Assembly: GCF_003473485.1 (NCBI RefSeq)
Contig: NC_053048.1
Span: forward strand, 37,134,755 to 37,198,754
Source: Medicago truncatula
Taxonomy: Eukaryota > Streptophyta > Magnoliopsida > Fabales > Fabaceae
Reading direction: 5' to 3'
DNA length: 64,000 nucleotides
This document shows positions 12,574-22,798 of the stretch, piece by piece. Made by a program: the position numbers and the translations under genes. The notes beneath the pieces are model-generated. The model was not told the DNA's origin. It did no database searches and saw nothing but the letters and a program-made list of their open reading frames with translations. Every line of letters starts with the position of its first letter. Position 1 is the first letter of the stretch.

Positions 12574-14776
12574 CTGCACCGGGTTTCAACTCCATTCTTT
12601 GATTGGGTAGAATTTATACTTCAAAGTAGTTGCTTGGAGTGACTTAACATTGTTATCCTTAGGCTTTTCAAAGATCTTTTGAGTGCTGCTATTGCATGCA
12701 TACTTTTGTCTTTGGGTTCCAAATTTAATTGTTTTAAACATATCATACAGATTCAATGGTGCAAATACATTTTTTTTTCCTTCTTTCAGCGGCTGAGTTA
12801 TGAGATTAATTGTAGGCTTCTGAAGCCACATATATTGAACCTCTGTGTATAAGAAATTTTATTCTTTTGTTCCAAGGATTGGATACACATCCTTTATTCA
12901 TTCATTCATTTTTTATTTTTATTTTTGTATAAAAAGAATGAAAGAAGTACATTGATGACTCTGCAAAATGGAGGTTGAAACTCACCTATGATTTTTTAGA
13001 GGTTGCAGTCTAAATAGTGTCATACTTAACTGTTAATTTTTAAGGAAAGCAAGTTAATAATGATTTAACCAAAGTATTACCACGACTTGTACCAAAGAAG
13101 ATTCACATTATTTTAGAACTGAAAGAACAGAGTAGACTAAGCTACCCTGAGCTGTAGATTGCAACTACAAGCATCTTCCTGGAGAATCAAATCCACCTGA
13201 GGAGGCACATGTTCCACCGAAGTACACAAGCAATTAGCAATTATTAGCTATCAGTGTTTTTGATTCGTGCAACTTGCAATGCATGAGTGAAGCTTCAGGG
13301 TCCGATGATAGATGTATGTACCTTAAAGAACCTATACAAAAGCACTTCAATGACTTCATTATAACCAATATAAAAGGATGTAAAAAAATTAAACTCTCCG
13401 TGACTTAGTTGCTTAAAAGGAGTTGAGTTTATTGGGGAGAACAACACACAACTCGACTCTCGCAAACACATTCTTAGAGCATCTAATGGGAGCAACTAAA
13501 ATGGGTAAACTAAATTACTCTCTGTGGGATCAAAGTGTCGTGTAAGATTTAATCAATCCATAGTTGATTTAAGTAATTTTTACTTCAATGTTAGTTGTTT
13601 ATTGAATCAAAACTTGACCACACGTGTTTTTAATGGATTAAAGAATTGTTTTTAATGGATTTATTAAAATGGCTGATGCATTGCATGGGTAATTGACTAA
13701 AAATTGTTTTTTTATAGGTGAGAAAGAGTCAGTGTATGTGTGTTGTGGCGTGAACGTTAATTAACATTAGTGCATCCACTATTCTCTTGACACATTCCAC
13801 ACATCTTCAAAATACATCTACTATACTACTCTCCTCTATTGCTACCCCACATCGGTTATGTTCTTCCATTTAGATATTCATTACAACTGAAATTCACCCC
13901 TTAATTGCTGCTCATTGTTATCTGTAATTCCCACTAAGATGGTAATATATGTAGCCTGTACATATTCTCATTATTATCTTCTTCAATTTGTTGTTCCACA
14001 GGAAAGAACATGCTTTGTATGAAGTAGTGATCAATGTCATATTCAGACCAATATACATATTTTTGTGTAATTTTTTTTTTATAGGGATGCTTCTTTTATG
14101 TATACTAGATGTTGACCTATGGACCAATTGCTTCATGCCTTGTATTTTTTTTCCCTCATATGTTGAAGTACAGAATGAAAATTTATGTATTCATCAAAGG
14201 TGATTCAAATTTTATATTCTTCAACCTTTTGGCTTAATCCTCTCAAAAAAAACTTGGCTTAATTTTCGCGCAATATTTCAGAGAGAAATTTTGTCAGATA
14301 GAAATTTGATTATATGGGTAGAAGGTAAAATATCTTGAGTATACGATACAAATTTAAGTATGAAGCCGAAATTTTTTTAGTTCATATATACATATAATAA
14401 CTTCAATGCTTTTTGTCAAAAAATAAAAAACTTCGATGCCTTTTGTAATATAACATTCAACAACTACTATTGTCTCTACTAATTTTTATTTGGTGAACCA
14501 TTGTCTACTAATTCTATTTTCTTATAAATAAATTCAAATAGCAATGTATGAAACTTTTTGTTAACATTTGGGGTCTAACTAAGGCGAGGGATTGCCACCA
14601 CTTATAAATTATTATCAAGAATCTTATCTCTTTGATGTAAGACTTCAATTTTTCTCAATATTTTTTGACAAATTAACCTTAGTTTAATATATCAAATGTT
14701 ACCGCTGAAAGCTTTGATATGTTTACAATTCACACACGCACACTAGTTTCAGCCACCGACATTTTTTAATTAATAA
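12574..14776. other. Intergenic, 3' side of PFA-DSP
   Basis: The first few hundred bases are probably the 3' untranslated region. The rest is AT-rich with short meaningless ORFs. No recognised gene or complete repeat. Confidence 0.5.
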
Positions 14777-15275
14777 TTTTTTTTTGAACAAGCCAAAATG
14801 GAATTATATATGAAATAGGGTAGTCCCAAACGCACAAGGTGTGCCTTAGAGACTACATCAGAAACCAAGAGTTACAACGGTTACAAACAAGACACACCAG
14901 AAAAACATTAGCCAATACCCAAACAAACAAGAGGGTTTGACCGCCCCTGCTGAATCCCAAAAACAAATGTAGCATTTTTAGCTTTCAACCAACCTAGAGA
15001 CAACAACTTAATCTTGTCTAGTAAACAAGGGATGGGGGTAACAACATGATTAAACATACGGTTATTACGTTCATTCCAAACAACCCAGACACATAGAAGC
15101 CATATAAGTTGCATAAAGAATGTCTAGCAACACCACCACCTGTCAAATGAGTGAACTGTAAAACATGATCTGAAATATTATTGGGTTGTCCTGTTCCTCT
15201 GTTCCATAAGTTCTCTATTTTAAACTCTTGTACCCAAGGCATGCTTTTCACGAAGGTGTCTAATACTGGGTTTCT
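14777..15275 (-). pseudogene. L1-type LINE, 5'-truncated 3' end
   Basis: Minus-strand reading gives NNISDHVLQFTHLTGGG, then in a second frame QLIWLLCVWVVWNERNNRMF and LLDKIKLLSLGWLKAKNATF. This is the C-terminal zinc-binding region of plant LINE reverse transcriptases, here broken by a frameshift near 15110. The 3' end is marked by a T run (a poly(A) tail on the minus strand) at 14777-14785. The upstream coding region is missing, as usual for 5'-truncated LINE insertions. Confidence 0.75.
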
Positions 15276-17561
15276 TTGAAAATAGTAATTATGATAACTA
15301 TTAATTAGAGACTAGTGCTAAAATCTTCAGAAATTGGAGTTCGATAAAGAATTGGTTGTTCTTACCCATTCTCTCTCTAAACAAGAGTTCTTCTGTATAT
15401 TTTTTCTTCTTCTGGATGAGCATGTTTTGGTTTGAGATGCACATAATTGAGATGCAATAATTTGTTTCTTCATTTACAATTCTTTTCTTTTTGAGAGATC
15501 AGATCCACCCTCTATTTGTATCACGCTTGCTTTCGAACAATTTGAGTATTCTTCTTGAGGCTGAAATCCCACCTTATGGTCTGCACTCTACTTTCCTGCC
15601 ATCTTCCTTTCTTTCAAATAAATGTTTGGAGTTAGGATGGATCATAATATATAAAGGAATTTGTCACGGCTCAACGGTAGTTAACTGCTGTCGGATGCTC
15701 AATGGTAGTTGCTGGAGGTATTTTAGACATTTCTACGTGTTTTTAGGAACTTATTGAAGTCAGAAAAACTATTTTCTATATTTTGACCTTTTGCTCATAA
15801 AACCCAAGTTTGGGAAAATTTACCCTGCTCCCCCTCTATTTTTACCTTCACCCCTACAAACTATTTAAAATGTCAATTTTACCTCTTTTTTCATTTAACT
15901 TTTTACATCACTTTTTCATTTTCATTTTCAACTTTTCCGGATTTAGCATAAGTTCACCCCATGTGAGTTTTCCAGTACGCAAAAGTTTTCTGAAAAACTT
16001 CACTTCAACATTCCGGTTTGAATAAAATTTTCAAAAAACTTATTATATAGTTTTCCGGTTTGAAAAAATAAAAACAGAAAAATAAAAGAAACAAACTAGA
16101 AAACTTTATATAAGCTTTCAGAAAATGTTTTACAAAAAGAAAATCTTTATCTAAGTTTTTCGGAAACGGTCGAGATAAACAACTAGTATATGAAACTGTG
16201 TGCATTTATCACAACACAAAATCTGGGTCCTTAGGAAATATGGTGGCTGTACTCATTTTGATGTTGATGAATGGTTTAACTGAATTCCGTTTATTATCAT
16301 TTTTTTTTTTTTTGTATTATATAAAATGAAATGTATAGAGTTGTACAAAAAAAATGAAACCAGAGTTTAGAGTTTATCAACATAGAGCCAAAAGTTCACG
16401 CGATAGGGGTCAAAATCGAAATATAGTGTGAACAAATAATAAAACATAATGAAATAAAGCAAAATCATAAAAGAAAAAGATAAAATAATGTTTGTACAAA
16501 AAAAAAAGATAAAATAATGATTGTAGTATCTACCAAAAAAATAATAATAATAATGATGGTAGTCTCTCATCTGTTTGACTGAATTAAATTTATTTGACAA
16601 CTTTAAATGAGTTTTTTCTTTGATAAAAACTTTAAATTATAGTATAAATAATATATTATAATACCTATACACATATATTTAAAAAGTTAAGAAAATGGGT
16701 AGACCATGTCATGGTTTAAAAATAAAAAATAATTTGACAAAAATCATAAAAAATTAAATAACCAAGTTAATAATAACAAGAATATTTAATCATGATTTTA
16801 TTATATTGTTGTTGACCTATTGACTAATACATACTAAAAATAAACACACAAGAAGGAGTATGGAGACCTAAAATCGAACTCAGGATTCAACATAAAATTG
16901 TTATAGTCAAACCATTGGGTTATAACAATGGGGACAATAATGAAAATATAAAAATGAACCAAAATTATAAAACAAAAAAGATAAAATAATGATGACAATT
17001 TCTCATTTGTTTGATTGGTTTGGTTTTATTTGACAATTTTAAATGAGTTAAATAATATTTCTAATACATACATATTAAAAATTTAAGAAAATTGGGTAGA
17101 CCATAGATCCTTCCGCTTTATATCAATATAATTTTCTCGATGTAAATGGGCATTTTCCCTCTTTTGCACAAAAAAAAAAATCTCGATGTTACATTGATAT
17201 TTATGTGCGCCTAAGACTTTACATTGATATATTTATTTGGTGCGCCTTCATTTTTTCTATATTATATCATAAATTTTAAAAACAAAGTTACAAACACAAA
17301 GCGCGCCTTCATTTTTCTATATTATATCATAAATTAGAATTACGTTCTCGAAGAGTCAAACCAACCTACTGATTACGTTCTCGGAGAGACAAACCAACCT
17401 AGTGATTTACTACTAGCTAATTTTGGTTATTCCTCGAAAGTTTACTTTATAATCGTGAAATGTTATTCTGATTTTCTTTTGAGGCCAAAATCGTATCCGA
17501 CTCTCGAGAGATTGCTAGTTTTTCTTTTGCAGCCAAATTCCTTTACATTTTAACAAAAGAA
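15276..17561. other. Intergenic AT-rich block with local duplications
   Basis: No gene. Three repeated patterns: 16430-16710 and 16940-17110 share a stretch ending AAGAAAA-GGGTAGACCAT; 17229-17335 holds two copies of a GCGCCTTCATTTTT...ATAAATT unit; 17339-17404 holds two copies of ATTACGTTCTCGAAGAG...ACCAACCTA. A tRNA-like SINE relic may lie at 16861-16930. Confidence 0.5.
16861..16930 (-). repeat. Possible tRNA-derived SINE relic
   Basis: On the minus strand TATAACCCAATGGTTTGAC resembles an A box and GAGTTCGATTT a B box, about 30 bp apart. It is degenerate, without a clear tail or target duplication. Confidence 0.3.
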
Positions 17562-17700
17562 TTTTTTTTTTTTGGTCAAGTAGCCACCTAGTGGCTAGAG
17601 CTCACACAATTTAATTGTGGAGAAGTGGAGTGTCTGGGGTTCGAACCCCGGCCCCTGCATATAATATGCAATATCCCTACCAACTGAGCTAAGCTCACGA
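17562..17700 (-). mobile_element. tRNA-derived SINE, copy 1
   Basis: On the minus strand it reads TAGCTCAGTTGGTAGGG (A box) then GGGGTTCGAACCCC (B box), a tRNA-unrelated body, and a 12-nt A tail (the T run at 17562-17573). AGAATT flanks both sides (17558-17563 and 17700-17705), a possible short target duplication. It lacks an acceptor stem and clover leaf, so it is not a tRNA gene. A relative lies at 61022-61149. Confidence 0.75.
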
Positions 17701-17797
17701 GAATTAAAAAAAAAGAATATTAATCTAACTAAATATACAGTTAAGCGCAATAGAAAAACAGACGAACAAAAGAAAGAAACGTTGATATATAATTATT

Positions 17798-17944
17798 GGA
17801 GAATGCTAACCATTGTTAGTATTGAAAAATGGTGAAAAATGATAAATTTAACTTTTTAAAAGTCAAAATATTATTGAAATCAATATAAACATACTACTTT
17901 TGACTTCTTTAACCATTACCAGAGGGCAATGGTTAACGAGACCC
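17798..17944. mobile_element. 147-bp MITE with 9-bp target duplication
   Basis: Flanked by the exact 9-bp repeat ATAATTATT (17789-17797 and 17945-17953). Ends GGAGAATGCTAACCATTG and CAATGGTTAACGAGACCC form an imperfect inverted repeat. A 9-bp duplication is typical of Mutator-like elements. Confidence 0.75.
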
Positions 17945-18049
17945 ATAATTATTCTAAGGAGCTACTTTGCAGATAGGGGATGTCCTTTTTTTTTTTTGTT
18001 GAAAGAAATTAGGGGATGTCCTTATCTCTTTATCCCTGCCAATTTTCCT

Positions 18050-18060
18050 ATTTATAAATA
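18050..18060 (+). promoter_or_regulatory. TATA box and telo-boxes of the zinc-finger gene
   Basis: TTTATAAATA lies about 175 bp before the ATG. TTTAGGGTTTTC (18112) and TTAGGGTTAGGGTT (18132-18145) follow it in the leader. Such telo-box motifs are common near plant translation and cell-growth genes. Confidence 0.5.
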
Positions 18061-18229
18061 AATATCGAGTTTATCGCTCTCCACCTCAAACGCTTTCTTT
18101 CTTGTTCTTGGTTTAGGGTTTTCTTCACCCATTAGGGTTAGGGTTCAATTTTCCCCTTTTCAATCCCCAAATCAAAATTCAATCAAAACCTCAAATTTCT
18201 CACCTTTTCTCACTCAATCATCAATCAAG

Positions 18230-18550
18230 ATGACGGGAAAAGCGAAGCCAAAGAAGCACACGGCGAAGGAGATCCAAGCCAAGGTTGACGCGGCGCTAAC
18301 GAATCGCGGCGGAGGAAAAGCCGGTTTGCTTGATCGGATCGGCGTTGAAAAGGGTGGACACGCCAAGTGGGAGTGCCCTCACTGCAAAATCACAGCACCT
18401 GATGTGAAATCGATGCAGATTCATCATGATGCTAAGCATCCAAAGATCCCTTTTGAAGAAGAAAAGCTTGTTAACAAACATGCTTCTACCGCTGCTCCTG
18501 CTGAATCCTCCAAGCCTCGCCCTGGTGTTCGTGGTAGCCTCAAAAAGTGA
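18230..18550 (+). CDS. Small C2H2 zinc-finger protein (ZNF706-like)
   Basis: A single-exon frame of 106 residues. A Lys-rich N-terminus (TGKAKPKKHTAKEIQAK) is followed by one C2H2 finger at residues 49-69 (C-x2-C-x12-H-x4-H, in ECPHCKITAPDVKSMQIHHD). An AKHPKIPFEEE segment and a basic Ser/Pro tail follow. The layout of basic head, single finger and HPKxP tail resembles the ZNF706/zf-met2 kind of small proteins, but the biochemical role in plants is unknown to me. Codon use and GC content are higher than in the surroundings, as expected of an expressed gene, and a TATA box and telo-boxes sit just upstream. Confidence 0.88.
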   Translation: MTGKAKPKKHTAKEIQAKVDAALTNRGGGKAGLLDRIGVEKGGHAKWECPHCKITAPDVKSMQIHHDAKHPKIPFEEEKLVNKHASTAAPAESSKPRPGVRGSLKK

Positions 18551-19570
18551 TCTTTATCATCATCAACATCATCGTGTGACTTTAATCGACCCTTCATTCA
18601 TGGCTTTTACTATATGTTCTATTTTGTAATCTTTTTCTTTTCAAGTTGTCTTTTTTTAGAGGGTTTTTGAATAATTTGTCAAATGGGTATGCTTAGGTAC
18701 TTTTATGTCTTTTTAATATCAAAATGATGCATTTTGGATATGAATGTTGTTATGATGCTGTCTATGAAGTGGTGCTGAAAAGGGTTGTTGATGGGAATTG
18801 GATTCAGTTGTGCTGTTATTGATTTGGCCCTTCTTAAAACCTTGAATGTAATATATTGTTCCCTGGATGGAGGTTAATATGATGGTGCTACTAGTTACTA
18901 CTATATCTTGTTCTGTGCTCTGATTTGTTGTTCTGTGATCAAATAACTTGTTTAATCCTTTGATCATAAGCTGGCTTGAGTTGTTGGTTTAGTTTATTTT
19001 TTGGTATGTTTGGTTTTGCGGCAATTTTTCCGCGATAGCTCAAAACCTATGCTAGTTTTTCACGTCTATATAGACACGCAACAACACAACTGAATGTGAG
19101 TTCAGGCTCAAACACCAAACAGAACATATGCTCCGTGATTGTCAGTATTAAATCTGGGGCAATGAGGTTTTGTAAAATTTCTATCCGGTGGCGGTTAAGT
19201 TCAGTATTTTAGTTTTTGAAAGTATATATTGAAATCTGGATTGTCCGAATGTAACAGTCACCAGTGTAGCTCACAGTGTAACCTTAGATGATTGTGACCC
19301 ACAAGGCCACAATCCAAATTTGTTGGTTTTATGATGGATGTGTAATAATGCAACTTTTGCCCTGCATTTGGTTTTTATACTAAATTAGTTTAGAAGGATA
19401 ACCAAAAGCTACTAGGCAGTGATACAATCTAGACATACGGATGTTATTGATGATATATTTTACATTCTGGATTTTATATAATCTGAATCTCTATTCTGGA
19501 GAAATTTAGCCATAAAGCATTTTGAGTGATCCTCTGTTCCTTTTCCTTAGATATATAATGTAAGGTGGTA
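18551..19570. other. 3' flank of the zinc-finger gene
   Basis: Probably 3' untranslated region to about 18720, then AT-rich intergenic DNA. No gene recognised. Confidence 0.5.
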
Positions 19571-20270
19571 GAAAAGGCAGGGTTGGTAGTGAAGGTGGTG
19601 GAGCAACCTGGTGGAAATTGGTGTGGGGGCGTGATACTTCTTATGGGTTAGAAGAAAATTGGAAGATGGACAAAGTGTTTCATTTTGGCTTGATCGGTGA
19701 GTTGGTAGATTGCCTTGGAAGGTTGTCTTTCCTAGATTGTTTTCTGGTAGTGTTGTTAAAGAGGCAAGAGTGGTGAATATGGGTAGTTGGACTAGTGGTC
19801 ATTGGGTGTGGAATTGGCGGTGGAGGAAGCCATTTCCATGGGAAGAAGTTGTCGAGAAATTGAAGCTATTGTTGGCGGTCTTGGGCCAAATTTAGAGGGT
19901 AGTGATGAGTGGATTTTGTTGTTGATTAATGTGGAGAGGTTCTCGTTTGGTTCTTGTTATAAACACTTAGTCTGATCTATAATTGTTCAATATAGTGATT
20001 TGGTTAAAGGCTTTAGAAAAGGTGTGGAATGTTGATGTTCTGATTAAGGGAGACTAGCAATTAGAGATGCTTTGGCTAGAAGAGGGGTAATGTCTATCTA
20101 TCATTCATGATATGTTGTGTTTTTTGATCAAGTGATATTGAGTCTAGTAACCATCTCTTCTTCTCTTGTCATTTCTCTTATAATGTACCGGGCGTCATAC
20201 ATAATTGGACGGATATTCAAGTTGTAAACCATAATGAACATGTTCAACATCTCTTTATTCATGAGAACTT
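19571..20270 (+). pseudogene. L1-type LINE fragment
   Basis: Broken frames read FPRLFSGSVVKEARVVNMGS and GHWVWNWRWRKPFPWEEVVE (19710-19895). Further on comes SSNHLFFSCHFSYNVPGV (about 20140-20200). These are the spacer and zinc-binding region after the reverse transcriptase in plant LINEs. There are several frameshifts and stops. Confidence 0.7.
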
Positions 20271-20584
20271 GGTTTTGGTTAAGAGAAATGATATTTGTAT
20301 AACTATTTTATTACAACTTTTTCTCTTATACTCACATTATATTCTTATTCTCTCTCTTCCTTTTTCTCTCTATTGTTTTGGACCAATGAGAAGAGAGTAA
20401 ATAAAAGTTGTCATCAAAGTTGTACCAAATGATTGTACATATATCACTACTCATTTATTATTTGGGAGACTGTTGTTTGGTGTCTTTCGTTTGCTCAAAA
20501 TAAAATTATTTTTCAAGGGGTTCTACATTGCAATTTGATAATCTCTCAAATCATAATGGTGTCTCAGGGTTGGTTTTTTAGTAG

Positions 20585-21240
20585 TCTAGGGATGGCAATG
20601 GGTATCCAATGGGCAGGGTACCATCCTCATACCCACATTTGTAAAAAATGTTTGTGCACGTATCCTCGTGGGCAACAACTTTAGTGCCCTTTCCCTTCCC
20701 TATGGGCACTTAAGTGCCCATACCCGCATCCATTATCCGCACTTTAACCATGAAAAGACAATAAAAAACAGCACAATTGAAATAAAACCATGATCCAAAA
20801 AATTTCAAATCAACTCATAAAATAGTATGAATCGTAGTATTTAGTCAAAAAAAACATCTAAAATATCCTTAGAAAGAAAGAAAAAATAGATACACTACAT
20901 CAGTTATACGTTAAAAAGTTACACTTGGATGTTAAAGTCATAATAAATTGTTACTAAAAATTTTATTAAGTTGTTTTAGGTTTAGGGTTAGACTTAAGTC
21001 GTTAAATAAATAAATTAATTGTACAATTAAAATAAATAAATTATTTATCATATTATATAAATACATATATGCGGGTTGCGGGGTTGGGTAGTACAGTGCC
21101 CATCCCCGTGCCCATACTCATTCAAATTTGCAGGTAATTACCCATACCCATGTCCGTATCCAAGAAAACGGGGTTTTACCCTACCCGTAGCGGGTATTTT
21201 TTGCGAGTGCCTATTGAGTTTGGGTCCAATTGCCATCCCT
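20585..21240. mobile_element. Non-autonomous hAT-like element, 656 bp
   Basis: Ends TAGGGATGGCAATGGG and (reverse) TAGGGATGGCAATTGG form terminal inverted repeats. The flanks TTTAGTAG (20577-20584) and ATTAGTAG (21241-21248) are an 8-bp duplication with one mismatch, the size expected for hAT. The interior has GGGTACCCATACCC-type tracts near both ends and an AT-rich middle, with no transposase. Confidence 0.7.
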
Positions 21241-21248
21241 ATTAGTAG

Positions 21249-22170
21249 AGCCGGTAGAAAATCTAATTTGTTATGCTTTGATTGATTTAATTATCATTTG
21301 AGATGTCTATCTAGGTGCTGGTTTGAACTTCTAGATAAAATTGAAGTACGCACTTTCAGGTGTACTTTGAGGTGTGTATCCAATGTTTTCTTTTGTTTAT
21401 TAAAAATAAAAAAAAGTTAACCTCGTCATTTTGATGAGTTAAGGTTTTTTTTTTTGTTTTTTTTTGCGGTAAGGTTATACATTGGATTTAAGAGAACTTT
21501 TCTTATTCAACCGTCGAAATCATTGAATGAAGATCGGACGATTAATTTATTGAGTTGCTTTTAAAAATACAATTTATCGAATTTTGAAACACCAATTTCA
21601 ATCTTTTATTCAATGGTTTTATGAAGATTGAATGACTAATATTCTGAGTTGCCTTTAAATTTCAACTTATCATGTTTAAAGCACCCCGTATTCCATCTTT
21701 ATTCAATGTTTTGACTAATATTCCTAGTTGCTTTCAAATCTAATCTATGGAGCTTAGAGCTTCCCTGATGCTAGAATAAAAGTTAGGTTCTTAACTTTTT
21801 TTTTCCCAGGTCCATAAAGTGTCAAGAATTTAAATTTGTTTTCATCTTTCCACTCTAATGCAAAGAACTTTATTTTTGTTCTTCAACATACCTTAAGTGG
21901 ACCTCACAATCCACCCACAATAACTACGAAATGTTATTGCCAGTGAATCGTTCTCTACCGTGGCCACCACATCATGCTCCTCAAGTAGCACAAAAAGTAA
22001 AAGAGTTTGTGAGTTCGTGTGTTCTGGTTTCACTAAAATAGATTTGTTATTAAAGTTGCATATGATGCTTTAGATGAAAATAATTATTACTACATTGAAA
22101 AGTGAGAATGACATTTATTTTTAAACATTTATTTTTGCTGAAACGACACTCATTTTAAAAAGGAAGGAGC
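21249..22170. other. Intergenic
   Basis: AT-rich. No gene or recognised element. Confidence 0.45.
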
Positions 22171-22798
22171 AATGATTATGAGGGCACCGTTATTTTATTT
22201 CATCCATGACACTAAAAATCTCATATTGTGGCACACCTGTTTATAGAAAAATGCTAGACTTCCCGATAAAATGTACAACGACAAATTCACGATGGAATTG
22301 GCTCGTTGCAACAAAAAAAAAAAATAGAGGCACAACCTCCTGTATTCCACAAAAAACGGACTTTACATGCATTTGTGAATTTTCAAGAGGCAATTTGTGG
22401 CACTGTATAGCAGTGCTACTGTATAAATAGGTATCATGTTTCATGAGAAATATATAATCATTCCATGGAATTGGAGTCCAATAATATAGATTTTATTAAA
22501 GTAACAGAATCACCTACCAATAACTAGTTACAAGTACTGGTATGCGAAGAACACCATACTTTGTTCAATTGTTTCAAAAAATACACAAGGCATTTTAAAC
22601 AACAACAATGATATGACAAAAGAGATTAACCTACCATACCAAGAACTAGTAACAAAATGTTGGTATGGAATTTATATAAAGACACTAGAGTTTGTTTCAA
22701 TGAGTATCTAGAAAATTTAAAATGACAATAATTGGCTAAAGACCTTCCAAAACTAAGAAAACCAAAACCTGTTGTTTCTAATAGCTATAAAAATGAGA

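Noticed and set aside
17632-17700. tRNA gene suggested by A and B box sequences
   Set aside because: No acceptor stem or anticodon arm can be drawn, and an A tail and repeat body follow; it is a SINE.
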